DNA from: CAVEFW01 sp963643505
GTDB taxonomy: Bacteria; Actinomycetota; Coriobacteriia; Coriobacteriales; Eggerthellaceae
DNA length: 64,000 nucleotides
Direction of reading: 5' to 3'
Assembly: GCA_963643505.1 (NCBI GenBank)
Contig: CAVIKF010000006.1
Coordinates: 27,530 to 91,529 of the forward strand
Shown: positions 50,263 to 59,485 of the stretch, one piece after another
How the letters are laid out: every line of letters begins with the position of its first letter
Position numbering within the stretch: position 1 is the stretch's first letter
Made by a program: the position numbers and the translations under genes
The notes under the pieces: model-generated
The model's database searches: none
The model's input: the letters and a program-made list of their open reading frames with translations, nothing else
Told to the model about the DNA's origin: nothing

Positions 50263-50604
50263 GGTTCTCCTGCCTCTGTCGTTGCCAAAATGCACGTGTG
50301 TAACCCGACTATGTATATCGACTATGTAATCCGAAGATTTTGCCATGAAATCAACGATGTCTCCCATACCTGCACGCAAAAAGCATGACTGAGAGCTTGG
50401 CTCAGAGTTTGATTCATGACCTAGATGCTTGACGCGGGGCTTGATTCAGAGCTTGCTGCGCGAACGAAGCGGCCCGGGCGCAATCCGAGGCGACTGGGCA
50501 CGACCGATTACGCCCAGAGCGCGGTACGACAACCAGAATGGGCGTAATCCGCGGCAACCGAGCACGCACCCTCTTACGTATCCTCGCCCCTCCGGCCGCC
50601 ATCA
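50263..50604. other. Intergenic region with diverged duplications, no gene seen
   Basis: Between the GH25 gene start and the tRNA-Lys terminator. Two segments of about 26 bases (GGCGCAATCCGAGGCGACTG and GGCGTAATCCGCGGCAACCG) are spaced about 70 bp apart, and TTGATTCA-like words recur near 50410-50460. No start codon with a ribosome site was found. Confidence 0.4.
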
Positions 50605-50632
50605 AATCAAAAAAGCCACCTCGCGGCGGCTT
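50605..50632 (-). terminator. Rho-independent terminator of the tRNA-Lys gene
   Basis: On the minus strand AAGCCGCC, loop GCGA, GGTGGCTT is followed by TTTTTGATTT. Confidence 0.85.
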
Positions 50633-50640
50633 TCGATTCC

Positions 50641-50716
50641 TGGTGGACCGTCGGGGACTCGAACCCCGGACCTTGGGATTAAGAGTCCCCTGCTCTACCA
50701 ACTAAGCTAACGGTCC
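50641..50716 (-). tRNA. tRNA-Lys (CTT)
   Basis: On the minus strand GGACCGTTAGCTTAGTTGG starts a normal cloverleaf. The acceptor stem GGACCGT pairs with ACGGTCC, the anticodon loop is CTCTTAA (anticodon CTT), the T loop is GGTTCGAGTCC, and CCA is encoded at 50641-50643. A promoter-like TTCGCA - 18 - TACGAT (the -10 at 50733-50738) lies just upstream. A second identical copy is at 53791. Confidence 0.95.
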
Positions 50717-50916
50717 AAAAAAAGCGACTGATATCGTAGCACGAATTCAAAGGTTATGCGAAAGAATTTTTGCTAATTTCGGGAAGACCGCGATGCCTGC
50801 CAAATAAAGCCGCAGCCGGCCCTGAAGTCGGCAAGCAAGCACATCGATCGACTTGGAAGGAGCTGTTAAGCTATAAGGAGTTTCAGAAACTCCTCAAAAA
50901 AGAATGAGGGCGAAAC

Positions 50917-51303
50917 AATAGTGCCGAAAGCGTCGGATTCGAACATTTCAACGAGATCAATGCGGAAATCGCTCGCATCATGCTGGAAGACGTGGGATTT
51001 TCTGTTGTGTGCGTAAACAACGGAAAGGCAGCGGTCGACGCCTTCGACGAGTCAAAGCCTTACCAATTTGATTTCGTGTTCATGGATGTGGTGATGCCCG
51101 TTATGGACGGTTTGACGGCCACACGCACAATCAGGGAGAGGAACCGTGTGGATGCCGGAAGCGTACCTATCATTGCTATGACAGCTAACGCTTTCGCCGA
51201 TGACAAACGGGCCTGCTTTGACGCGGGGATGAACGATCATGTTGGCAAGCCAATAGAACCTGCCGAAATCACTCAGGCTTTAACGAGGTTTTTGAACAAG
51301 TAG
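50917..51303 (+). pseudogene. Remnant of a response-regulator receiver domain
   Basis: The frame reads EINAEIARIM, then MLEDVGFSVVCVNNGKAAVD, FDFVFMDVVMPVMDGLTATR with the phospho-acceptor-type D in FMDVVMP, PIIAMTANAFADD and the conserved K of GKPIEP. This matches the C-terminal receiver of hybrid sensor kinases. The usual opening LLVEDNEINAEI is damaged: EHFNEINAE is present, but the first beta strand and acidic pair are replaced and a stop (TGA at 50905) closes the frame upstream without a start codon. It is probably a leftover of a deleted hybrid kinase gene. Confidence 0.75.
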
Positions 51304-51445
51304 TCCCTTTTGGCGGCGTGTCGGGCGGCACTTCTGCGACATGCTCGTCAAAACGCCAGCGATACGGACTTTGCCGACAATTCCGCGTCATCCCGCGCAA
51401 AGTGGTAGACTGTAACACTCCCAACGCTAAACCAAGGAGTTGTCA

Positions 51446-52465
51446 GTGTCCGCACCCCAAGATCATGTACCCCTGATCGGCATCGTCCCCTCGTATGCCC
51501 CCGAAGAACACATCATCCGCCTCAAGCAGAATTACTGTCAGGCCATCGAGGAATGGGGAGGCATGCCCATTGCGTTGCCCATGACCGAGGATACGCGCAT
51601 CTACGAATATCTCCTTCCCCAAATCGACGGCTTCCTGTTCACCGGCGGCCACGACATCAGCCCCTCTTGCTACGGTGAGACAAGGCAAAGCGACAAGTTG
51701 TCACCACTTACGCCCAACCGCGACCGCATGGAGGACCGCATCCTCAACTACGCCTACGACTATGACATCCCCGTCCTCGGTATCTGCCGCGGCATGCAGA
51801 TGATCAACGTCCACTTCGGCGGCACCCTCTACCAAGACCTTGCCGACGAATACCACTCCATCGGCGGCAACAAGTGGGCAATCGAGGGCGTCTACATCCC
51901 CGACGGCTCCGGAGACAAACCCGAGAGCACCCATCTGTCAATCGAAGACATCAAAAGCGCGCTTTGCCCGGGATGCATCTACGAGCACAACGAGCACCCC
52001 TCCTGCAAGCAGGACCGCATCGACATGGCACGTACCACCGAGGAATACGGCATCATGCAAAGCTCCGAGGCAACGCGCCTCAAACATTGGCAACAGGACC
52101 ATTACGAGTGCCCGAGTCATTTTGTGAACATCGACCGCAACACCATTCTCGGCTCCATCCTCAAAACCGACCATCTCGCAGTCAACTCCATGCACCACCA
52201 AGGCATCAAAGACGTCGCCCCCAACCTGCGTCCCGCCGCCTTCGCCACCGACGGTCTCGTTGAGGCCATCGAGATGCCTGACCGCCTCTTTTTCTTGGGG
52301 ACGCAATGGCACCCGGAGTTTTTCCGCGTACGCATGGGTTTGGTGTTCAAGGCGTTCATCGACGCAAGCAACCAACGTTACCGCGAGCGCCTCGAGGCCG
52401 GAGAGACCTGTCGCGTCGAGCCCGCCACCAAGATCACGATCCGCGAGGGTTCTGCACGCTCTTAG
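51446..52465 (+). CDS. Class I glutamine amidotransferase-like protein (peptidase C26)
   Basis: Related to gamma-glutamyl-GABA hydrolase PuuD. The catalytic cysteine is in PVLGICRGMQMINVHFGG and the histidine-glutamate pair is in FFLGTQWHPEFF. GFLFTGGHDISPSCYG is the family's conserved gate segment. The 339-residue protein is longer than the usual 250 because of an insert (about residues 150-215, GDKPESTHLSIEDIKSALCP and following) between the nucleophile and histidine. GTG at 51446, 6 bases after AAGGAG, is the likely start; a TTG two codons earlier directly abuts the ribosome site. Substrate uncertain. Confidence 0.85.
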   Translation: MSAPQDHVPLIGIVPSYAPEEHIIRLKQNYCQAIEEWGGMPIALPMTEDTRIYEYLLPQIDGFLFTGGHDISPSCYGETRQSDKLSPLTPNRDRMEDRILNYAYDYDIPVLGICRGMQMINVHFGGTLYQDLADEYHSIGGNKWAIEGVYIPDGSGDKPESTHLSIEDIKSALCPGCIYEHNEHPSCKQDRIDMARTTEEYGIMQSSEATRLKHWQQDHYECPSHFVNIDRNTILGSILKTDHLAVNSMHHQGIKDVAPNLRPAAFATDGLVEAIEMPDRLFFLGTQWHPEFFRVRMGLVFKAFIDASNQRYRERLEAGETCRVEPATKITIREGSARS

Positions 52466-52588
52466 AAGGCCCCTAGACCAAACTCTCTTTTACGCCTATC
52501 CACCTACCGGCGGCGACACGCCTACCCCGGCTAGGTGTGCCGAGTCCCTCAGCGGCAACATCCCTCGGCGGCAACGCCAATAGCATGG

Positions 52589-53716
52589 TCACGAAAATCG
52601 CGCTATCGTCCCCCCGCCGACAACGATATCGCCCTCGTAGAGGACCACAGATTGACCTGGGGCGCAGGAGCGGATCACCTCGTCAAACACGACATGCAGC
52701 ATCGCCTCGCCCTCGGTGTCCTCGATGCGAGCTCTTGCGGGAATAGGACGTTGCCGATAGTTCACCTTGGCTTGGACAGGGATGAAGTCAGGGACGCTCT
52801 CATAGCAAATGAGGTTGACATCACGCGCCCAAAGCTCATGAACACCCTGCTCAGATGCGCAACCGACAACAAGCGTGTTGCGCTCTACCTCCTTGCGCAA
52901 GACAAACAACGGCTCGGTGTAGGAAACTTGCAAACCTTTGCGCTGGCCGATGGTGTAGCGAGCAAGGCCCCGGTGCGTACCGAGAACCTCGCCTTGGGTG
53001 TTCACGATAGGGCCGGGCTCCATGGCCACACCCATATGTCCCTCGATAAACGACACGTAGTCGCTGTCGGGAATAAAACAGATGTCTTGGCTCTCCGACT
53101 TGTCCGCAACCTCGAGTCCGAAAGAGGAAGCAAGACGCCTGACATCGGTCTTTACGTAGCCACCAAGGGGAAACAACATATGGGCCAAAGTTTTCTGGTC
53201 GAGGTGGTAGAGAAAATAGGACTGGTCCTTGTCCTTATCAACGCCGCGCAACAGCAGGTAACGGCCCAACTCCTCGCTCCAGATACGACGAGCGTAGTGT
53301 CCCGTGGCAACGTATTCAAAGCCAAGTTCCCTACGACAACGTTGGAGCGCCTCGAACTTCAGATAACGGTTGCAGGTCACGCAGGGGTTCGGGGTCTCCC
53401 CATTGAGATAGCCCTGGCAAAACGGGATCACGACCTCGCGCTCAAATGCAGCCTCGAAATCAAGGAAGCGATGGGGAAATCCCAGATGGCAAGCGACGCG
53501 ACCGGCGTCACCCAAGTCCTTTGGCGCGCCACATGTATCATAGCGGGCACGTGTGGCGCAGTCCGTCGTCAACTTCATAGTGAGCCCAAGGACGTCATGA
53601 CCCGCATCGAGTAAGAGCTTGGCGGCAACAGAGCTGTCCACACCGCCGCTCATGGCGATAATGACGCGCTCGCTTATCCCGCGAGGAGCTATGTCAAGGA
53701 GGTGGCCCACTTCCAA
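52589..53716 (-). CDS. mnmA: tRNA-specific 2-thiouridylase
   Basis: Adds sulfur at U34 of Lys, Glu and Gln tRNAs. The PP-loop is VIIAMSGGVDSSVAAKLLL, the nucleophile-region segment is ETPNPCVTCNRYLKF and the second catalytic cysteine is in ADKSESQDICFIPDSDYVSF. ATGHYARR and DKDKDQSYFLYHLDQ are the usual tRNA- and ATP-site stretches. The frame extends upstream through a tRNA gene, so a later start is needed. No ATG fits; TTG at 53716, 6 bases after AAAGGG, or GTG at 53710, is likely. The tRNA-Lys just upstream is a natural substrate class, though its CTT anticodon is not thiolated. Confidence 0.9.
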   Translation of the reverse strand: MEVGHLLDIAPRGISERVIIAMSGGVDSSVAAKLLLDAGHDVLGLTMKLTTDCATRARYDTCGAPKDLGDAGRVACHLGFPHRFLDFEAAFEREVVIPFCQGYLNGETPNPCVTCNRYLKFEALQRCRRELGFEYVATGHYARRIWSEELGRYLLLRGVDKDKDQSYFLYHLDQKTLAHMLFPLGGYVKTDVRRLASSFGLEVADKSESQDICFIPDSDYVSFIEGHMGVAMEPGPIVNTQGEVLGTHRGLARYTIGQRKGLQVSYTEPLFVLRKEVERNTLVVGCASEQGVHELWARDVNLICYESVPDFIPVQAKVNYRQRPIPARARIEDTEGEAMLHVVFDEVIRSCAPGQSVVLYEGDIVVGGGTIARFS

Positions 53717-53790
53717 AAAATGCCCTTTCGTCAACTCCCATGCAGTATCGGGCACAAAAAAATCTCCGGTGTCGGAGACGAACAATTCAA

Positions 53791-53866
53791 TGGTGGACCG
53801 TCGGGGACTCGAACCCCGGACCTTGGGATTAAGAGTCCCCTGCTCTACCAACTAAGCTAACGGTCC
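53791..53866 (-). tRNA. tRNA-Lys (CTT), second copy
   Basis: Identical over its full length to 50641-50716, including the encoded CCA. It lies 77 bp after the tRNA-His 5'-side neighbour region and 74 bp before mnmA on the same strand. Confidence 0.95.
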
Positions 53867-53892
53867 ATTGTCATAAACAACATAGGGCGCGC

Positions 53893-53970
53893 TGGGGTGG
53901 GTGAAGGGACTCGAACCCTCGATCTCCAGAGCCACAATCTGGCGCCTTAGCCAACTAGGCCACACCCACC
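53893..53970 (-). tRNA. tRNA-His (GTG)
   Basis: The minus strand starts GGTGGGTGTGGCCTAGTTGG. The anticodon loop is TTGTGGC (anticodon GTG), the acceptor end is CACCCAC-C-CCA, and the extra G at -1 pairs with C73, a tRNA-His identity mark. CCA is encoded. It is 26 bp upstream of the second tRNA-Lys, so both may be processed from one transcript. Confidence 0.95.
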
Positions 53971-54122
53971 GTTTGCGCAAGGAAAGAGTATACGGAAGTC
54001 CCGCTCATTGCGCAAGGGCTTTTTCGAACTTCCGTGGACTCTCGTCTTCCAAGGGCACTCACCAAGCTCAGAAGCACTCAGCCATTGGGCTCCCGTCTTC
54101 CGAAATCCTCCGCCGGAACCCG

Positions 54123-54208
54123 AAGCGCCCAGCCTTAGGTCGCCGGCCATACACCAAAGCGCCCAGCCTTAGGTCGCCGGCCATACACCAAAGCGCCCAG
54201 CCTTAGGT
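54123..54208 (-). repeat. 34-bp tandem repeat spanning the ABC exporter stop codon
   Basis: Copies start at 54123, 54157 and 54191; the last one contains the stop codon of the gene ending at 54203. On the minus strand each reads GACCTAAGGCTGGGCGCTT and the two full copies are identical. Confidence 0.9.
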
Positions 54209-56182
54209 CTCCAAACCTTCGAACTGCGTTCGATACAGCTCGCTGTAGGCGCCACCGAGTTCGAGCAGCTCGGCATGCGTACCTCGCTCCACGATACGCC
54301 CATGGTCGAGCACCACGATGATGTCCGCATCGCGAATCGTCGAGAGGCGGTGGGCGATTACGAGGCTCGTGCGATTGCTCATGATGCTTTGCATCGCCTC
54401 TTGGATGGCGGCCTCGGTGCGCGTGTCGACGCTTGACGTCGCCTCATCAAGCACAAGGATGTCAGGATCGGCCAAAAACGCGCGCGCAATGGCAAGAAGC
54501 TGGCGTTGACCTTGACTGATGTTCGCGCCTGCCCCAACAAGAATCGTTTGGTATCCATCGGGCAGCGCGGAGACGAACTCGTCGCTGCGACTGATACGTG
54601 CGGCACGAACCATCGCGTCTTTATCCGCATCGGGGTTCGCGTACATCACATTTGCCTCGACCGTGTCGCTAAACAGCGTCGCATCCTGCAAGACGATCGA
54701 GCACGCATCACGCAAACTCGGGCGCGCAACACAGGCGAGGTCGCGCCCACCGACCAGAATGCGTCCCTCTTGCGGGTCGTAGAAGCGCATAAGCAGATTT
54801 GCAACTGTCGTCTTGCCCGAGCCGGTGTGGCCGACAAGCGCGACCTTCTTGCCTGCGGGGACCTCGAGCGTGAAGTCGCGAAGCACCGGAGAGTCAGGGT
54901 CGTAGCCAAACGTCACATGGTCAAACACGACCGTGGGCTCAACCCCGCACTCGCGCAACGCCAACTTCTCGCCGGTCATATCCTCGACCGGTTGATCAAG
55001 GATCGATAGTACTCGCTCGGCGCTCGCAACGGCACTTTGAAGTTGTCCGTAGATTTGCGCAAGGTCGTTCACCGGGCGGCTGAATTGCTTTTGGTAGATA
55101 ATGAACGCCGAGATGACACCGACAGAGACAAGCCCTTGGAGCGCGAACCATCCGCCGAACGCCGCAACGATGACGAATCCGATGTTTCCGATACCGTTCA
55201 TGATCGGACCCATGATGCCCGCAAACGACTCGGTACGGATTCCCGCCCTGGTAAGCGCGTCCGAAGTCTTGCAAAACTCCTCGATGCACGCACCCTGCCG
55301 ATTGTACGCTGTCACCGTACGATATCCCGCAACCGTAGACTCAACCGTCCCGTTGAGTGTTCCCAAAAGCGTCTGACGTTCGCGTGAATACCTGAGCACC
55401 CGCTTGGACAAGAACTTCGTCGCCGCGGCCGTCAAGAACACCGTCGTGAAACATACGAGCGCAAGCTGCCAACAATACCAAATCATCACCGCGCCGGTAC
55501 CCACGATGGTAAGCACGCTCGAGAACATACTCGGCAAACTTTTGGAAACCGTGTTCGAAATGTTGTCGATGTCGTTGGTCATACGGCTCATAACATCACC
55601 AGAGCTATGGGAGTCAAGATAGCCAATCGGCAAGTCGACGACGCGGCCGAACAATTCCGTGCGCATACGCGACACGATACGTTGGGAGAGGTGGGCGCTG
55701 ATGAACGACTCGCCGAATTGGCACAGTGCGTAGATTCCGTACGCGATGACCATGCCCGCAAGCGCGGGGGCAAACGGCTCGTCGAGCGTACCTGCAATGA
55801 TGTCCACAGCGTTGCTTTGGAACGCGGGGGCAACGATGCAGCTCACCGTACAGATGGCCACGACCACAAGCATCGCGACCGTCAACGCCATCTCCTGTGC
55901 GAAATACTTCACCATGCGCTTGAGCGTCGAGCCGACGTTTTGAGCGCGCGGACCCTTCTCGGCAAAGGGGCCCCTGGGAGGACCGGGAGGGCCACCGAAC
56001 GTCCTAGGGCCACTCGCGCCTTCGGGACCGCCGAAGCCGCTCGGGCCATCCGTGTTTGCGGGACCGCCGGTTCCACCCGTGTCGACAGGGCCACTCGCGC
56101 TTTGCGCCCCCTCGCTTTTTACACTCTGGCTTGCGGCGCTCGTCCTCGCCATCATGCCTTGGTAGGTGGGCGTCCTAGGCAT
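54203..56182 (-). CDS. ABC exporter half-transporter, permease-ATPase
   Basis: Type IV exporter subunit, likely paired with the next gene as a heterodimer. After a disordered N-terminal leader (Gly/Pro-rich, GTGGPANTDGPSGFGGPE and PPGPPRGP, about residues 25-80) there are six membrane helices from about residue 95, then an ATPase with Walker A VGHTGSGKTT, signature NISQGQRQLLA and Walker B ILVLDEATSSVDT. The signature ISQGQ deviates from LSGGQ, as in one half of many heterodimers. ATG 56182 overlaps the upstream stop by 8 bp, with GGAGGT 7 bases before it. Substrate unknown; the C-terminal end lies in a tandem array. Confidence 0.9.
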   Translation of the reverse strand: MPRTPTYQGMMARTSAASQSVKSEGAQSASGPVDTGGTGGPANTDGPSGFGGPEGASGPRTFGGPPGPPRGPFAEKGPRAQNVGSTLKRMVKYFAQEMALTVAMLVVVAICTVSCIVAPAFQSNAVDIIAGTLDEPFAPALAGMVIAYGIYALCQFGESFISAHLSQRIVSRMRTELFGRVVDLPIGYLDSHSSGDVMSRMTNDIDNISNTVSKSLPSMFSSVLTIVGTGAVMIWYCWQLALVCFTTVFLTAAATKFLSKRVLRYSRERQTLLGTLNGTVESTVAGYRTVTAYNRQGACIEEFCKTSDALTRAGIRTESFAGIMGPIMNGIGNIGFVIVAAFGGWFALQGLVSVGVISAFIIYQKQFSRPVNDLAQIYGQLQSAVASAERVLSILDQPVEDMTGEKLALRECGVEPTVVFDHVTFGYDPDSPVLRDFTLEVPAGKKVALVGHTGSGKTTVANLLMRFYDPQEGRILVGGRDLACVARPSLRDACSIVLQDATLFSDTVEANVMYANPDADKDAMVRAARISRSDEFVSALPDGYQTILVGAGANISQGQRQLLAIARAFLADPDILVLDEATSSVDTRTEAAIQEAMQSIMSNRTSLVIAHRLSTIRDADIIVVLDHGRIVERGTHAELLELGGAYSELYRTQFEGLET

Positions 56183-58007
56183 CGACGTCCACCTCCATCT
56201 GTGACGCGACGATGTCGCGGTAGACAGGACAGACATCAATCAAATCGGCATGGGTTCCCTCACCCACGATACGACCCTCATCCAAGACGATGACACGATC
56301 GGCTCTGCGAGCCACCGAGATTCGTTGGGCAACAACAACCTTGGTCGTCGAGGGGTATTCAGCATGAAGCGCCAAAAGGAATCGGGCTTCGGTGCGCGTG
56401 TCGAGCGCACTCGTCACGTCATCGAATATGAGGACGCGAGGATTTGCCGCCAAACCACGCGCGATGCCGACGCGCTGGCGTTGACCACCTGACAGATTCA
56501 CACCACCCGCAGCCAACTGTGCCGCAACGCCACCGGGCAACTCGTCGACAAACTCCTCTGCTTGGGCCACACGCAACGCGCGCGAAATCGCCCTATCGGT
56601 CGCAACGCCGGTTTCGAGGCCTGCGGTCTTTGTACCCCAAGCCACATTGTCCTCCAAGGTGCCCGCAAACAATTCGGTCCGCTGCAAGACCGGGACAACG
56701 CAACGACGCAACTCTGCCCGATTCCATTCGCGCACATCAACGCCATCGACCAAGACGGCACCCTCCGTCACGTCGTAGAAGCGCGGAATGAGATTTACGA
56801 GCGTCGACTTTCCACATCCTGTCGAGCCCATGATCACGACCATCTCGCCCGCTTCGATCGCAAGGTCGATTCCACGTAAAACAGGTGCCGTCGCATCCGG
56901 ATAAGCAAACGACACTCCGTGCATCTCGACTGTGGCACCTCGCAAGTTGTCATCGTTGACGCGCTTTTCACCCACGTCGTCGCCCATATAGCCCACGTCG
57001 TCGCCCATATAGCCCACGTCGTCGCCCATATAGCCCGCGCCGTCAACCATCTCGGGCTTGCTGCACAACACCTCTTTCACGCGCTTCCAGCTTGTCGTGC
57101 CGCGCGAGATGTCTTGCGCGAGCATGACGACGCCCATGATGGACATGAGCAACTGGGTCGAATACGAGATGCTGGCAATAACCTGGCCGGGCATGATATC
57201 GCCTGTCAACGATCCTTGATATCCCAAGAGCAACAGGCCCGCAATTGCGCCGTACATCAAGACGTTCATAAGCGGACTCATGAACGCAAAGATAACGAGC
57301 GCCTGGAGCTGGGTCTTGATGAGCTCGTTGTTCGCCTTGCCGAAACGAACCTTCTCGTAGGCCTCGCGCACAAATGCCTTGACGGTGCGAATACCGACAA
57401 GATCCTCTTGCATGATGGCGTTCAGGCGATCAAGCCGCTCTTGGATGCGCAAGAACAACGGATTGACCACACGCAAAAATCCGACCATGACTCCGAGCGC
57501 GAGGGGAAACGCGACAAGAAGGATCGTTCCGAAGCCAGGATTGATCGAAAACAGCATGACAATACTGCCGACCATCATGAGACCGGTTCGGACGAGACCG
57601 CGCACAAACACACCCACCATCATCTCGATATGGGAGACGTCGTTGGTGACGCGCGTGATGAGGGCGCCGGTACCGAACCTCTCAACCTGGGAAAACGACA
57701 TACCCATGATTGCTCGATACGCGTCCTTGCGAATCGCATTGCCGGCGCGCTGCTTTGCGATTTGGACAAACACGTTGTTTGCGCTGCCAAAAAAGGTGCC
57801 AATGAGGGCACACGCGCACATGATCAAACCAAACCTGAACACGACGCCCAAGTCGCCCACGCCATCGTTGCCGACCCCCAAGACGCCGACGTCGACAACT
57901 TGGCTCATGAGGCTCGGCTGGGCCAAATCCATAAGAACCTCACCGGCCATGAACAGGGCGCCGATGAGGGCATATCCGACGTATGGCTTCACGTAGCGCC
58001 AAAGCAT
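56175..58007 (-). CDS. ABC exporter half-transporter, permease-ATPase with in-frame repeat
   Basis: Partner of the gene at 54203. Six helices start at about residue 15 (VGYALIGALFMAGEVLMDLA), followed by an ATPase with Walker A GSTGCGKSTL, signature LSGGQRQR and Walker B VLIFDDVTSALDT. The site with D in place of the catalytic E after Walker B (FDDVTS) marks a degenerate nucleotide site, complementary to the intact E of the partner, the normal heterodimer pattern. Between the domains GYMGDDV occurs three times in a row, coded by a 21 bp DNA repeat at 56971-57033. Substrate unknown; heterodimers of this type often export drugs or lipids. Confidence 0.9.
   Translation of the reverse strand: MLWRYVKPYVGYALIGALFMAGEVLMDLAQPSLMSQVVDVGVLGVGNDGVGDLGVVFRFGLIMCACALIGTFFGSANNVFVQIAKQRAGNAIRKDAYRAIMGMSFSQVERFGTGALITRVTNDVSHIEMMVGVFVRGLVRTGLMMVGSIVMLFSINPGFGTILLVAFPLALGVMVGFLRVVNPLFLRIQERLDRLNAIMQEDLVGIRTVKAFVREAYEKVRFGKANNELIKTQLQALVIFAFMSPLMNVLMYGAIAGLLLLGYQGSLTGDIMPGQVIASISYSTQLLMSIMGVVMLAQDISRGTTSWKRVKEVLCSKPEMVDGAGYMGDDVGYMGDDVGYMGDDVGEKRVNDDNLRGATVEMHGVSFAYPDATAPVLRGIDLAIEAGEMVVIMGSTGCGKSTLVNLIPRFYDVTEGAVLVDGVDVREWNRAELRRCVVPVLQRTELFAGTLEDNVAWGTKTAGLETGVATDRAISRALRVAQAEEFVDELPGGVAAQLAAGGVNLSGGQRQRVGIARGLAANPRVLIFDDVTSALDTRTEARFLLALHAEYPSTTKVVVAQRISVARRADRVIVLDEGRIVGEGTHADLIDVCPVYRDIVASQMEVDVDA
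56971..57033 (-). repeat. In-frame 21-bp tandem repeat within the ABC gene
   Basis: Three identical 21 bp copies (CCCACGTCGTCGCCCATATA plus G on the plus strand) encode GYMGDDV three times in the linker before the ATPase domain. Confidence 0.95.
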
Positions 58008-58100
58008 CCAAACCGCTCGATTCTCTCAATTCTTTTCACGTGGCAATTATTCCACAAAAAGACATACTTCCCACATACGAAAAGCCGGCTTTCCACACGC

Positions 58101-58133
58101 AAAAAAGGCCAGCGAGACAACCTCTCGCTGGCC
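58101..58133 (-). terminator. Rho-independent terminator after the spermidine-synthase-like gene
   Basis: GGCCAGCGAGA (58107-58117) and TCTCGCTGGCC (58123-58133) form an 11 bp stem with loop CAACC, then six T on the minus strand. Confidence 0.92.
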
Positions 58134-58161
58134 TGTATCGCTTAGGGTTTCGACGAGGAGA

Positions 58162-59301
58162 CTAATCCTTGGGGATATCGCTTTCCTCGACAACCGCCAC
58201 GTCGCTCTTTTGGACCTGAGACTCGCCAACAAAGCTGCAGTCGCCGTCAGTGGCTATCAACAGGCAACAATCCTTCGCGCCGAACTGCTTGTCGGGACAG
58301 GGAACGACATGGACCGACGTGAAGCAACTGGACAACCAGGACATGATCTCACGCAGGTAGATATCGTTCTTACCGGGATCGGCGACATTGATGAGGTAAA
58401 GACCGCCCTCGTTCAGACACGCCTTCGCATCCATGAGCGCATCATGGGTCAACAGGCTCGCAACCGGGCGCTTGCCCTTGAAGGCGTCGTTGATGATCGC
58501 GTCGTAGCACAGCGGGACGTCCTCGTTGGCCTTCATGGTCGGAACGAACTTCTCGACGGTGCGGGCAACCGAGGTCATGATCTCGAACACCGGAGGCGCG
58601 GCTTTGTGGTCCTCGGCCTTGGCAAGTTCGGCGCGACGATGAAGGAAGTGCGCGCCGTCGTCGTTGATGACGTGCAGACGCGTGCCCTCACCATCGAATT
58701 GACTGATGGCATCGTCAAGGAAGAAGTACTCGCGAGCGATGGAGATCACCGCGGCATCGGGCTCGATGACGTCAATGCAGGTGGTGTTATCCTCGGCAAG
58801 CACGTGTTTCGGGAAGGTGCATCCGCCGCCGCCGATCATCAACAGGCGGTCATGGGCGATTCCCTCTTGGAACACGACGTCAAATGCACGGTAGTACGCG
58901 AAAGGCAACGAGTATTTCGCGTCCTCCTCGAGATAGGTTGCGCTTTGGTAGACGCCGCCGATGCTCAAGACGCGTACGGGTGCGCCCATCTCGTCCTTGA
59001 TGTTGAACACTTTGGCAAGCCCGCTTGCAGTCCTGCCGGCGAAATGGAAGTCGCGGCGACGGCTCGTGACGATGCCGCCCGCAACGCCTCCTGCAACCAC
59101 AATAGCGGTGGAAGCGCCCGCGATCGCTGCCGTCTTGACAGGATTTGCCTTCGCTCGTCCCGCCACCTTCGTGATGTTGGTCTGGAGGACGTCGATGGCG
59201 GTCAGGGCCGCATCACTTGTCGCCTTGGTCGCCGTGGCGGCTACCTTGCCCGCATTCAAGGCTATCGATCCAATGATGGTTCCAGCAGACTTCAATCCCA
59301 T
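58162..59301 (-). CDS. Spermidine-synthase-like protein with N-terminal helix
   Basis: The C-terminal two thirds have a Rossmann aminopropyltransferase-type fold: RLLMIGGGGCTFPKHVL is the nucleotide loop, VIEPDAAVISIAREYFF holds the acidic residue, and YDAIINDAFKGKRP matches the end of the SpeE-like core. Residues 60-85 are hydrophobic (TAAIAGASTAIVVAGGVAGG), so it may be membrane bound, as in the bacterial spermidine-synthase-like membrane proteins. No speD or polyamine genes are nearby, so true spermidine synthesis is doubtful. The start MGLKSAGTIIG has GAAGGAGTAACC before it; the strong terminator lies 29 bp after the stop. 379 residues. Confidence 0.75.
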   Translation of the reverse strand: MGLKSAGTIIGSIALNAGKVAATATKATSDAALTAIDVLQTNITKVAGRAKANPVKTAAIAGASTAIVVAGGVAGGIVTSRRRDFHFAGRTASGLAKVFNIKDEMGAPVRVLSIGGVYQSATYLEEDAKYSLPFAYYRAFDVVFQEGIAHDRLLMIGGGGCTFPKHVLAEDNTTCIDVIEPDAAVISIAREYFFLDDAISQFDGEGTRLHVINDDGAHFLHRRAELAKAEDHKAAPPVFEIMTSVARTVEKFVPTMKANEDVPLCYDAIINDAFKGKRPVASLLTHDALMDAKACLNEGGLYLINVADPGKNDIYLREIMSWLSSCFTSVHVVPCPDKQFGAKDCCLLIATDGDCSFVGESQVQKSDVAVVEESDIPKD

Positions 59302-59485
59302 GGTTACTCCTTCAAGGACGATCAAAAATCAAGGACGGTTAAAAACGTGCCCAACTATTCTATCTAAAAACAGAAGTCTTACAAGGAACCGAAACTCAAA
59401 TATTTGCGCGAGGAGCAAGGGGGGAACTCGCGCTGTGCCGCTGTACAATGGTCTCCGTTCGGCGAAAAACGAGAATCGGGACCCC

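Noticed and set aside
50870..50905. Intrinsic terminator at AGGAGTTTC-AG-AAACTCCT
   Set aside because: The hairpin is clear but no T-run follows on either strand in the right place and no complete gene ends there.
50641..53851. Open frames starting MVEQGTLNPKVRGSSPRRST at both tRNA-Lys genes
   Set aside because: This peptide is the translation of the tRNA sequence itself, a familiar false gene. The mnmA start was moved downstream for this reason.
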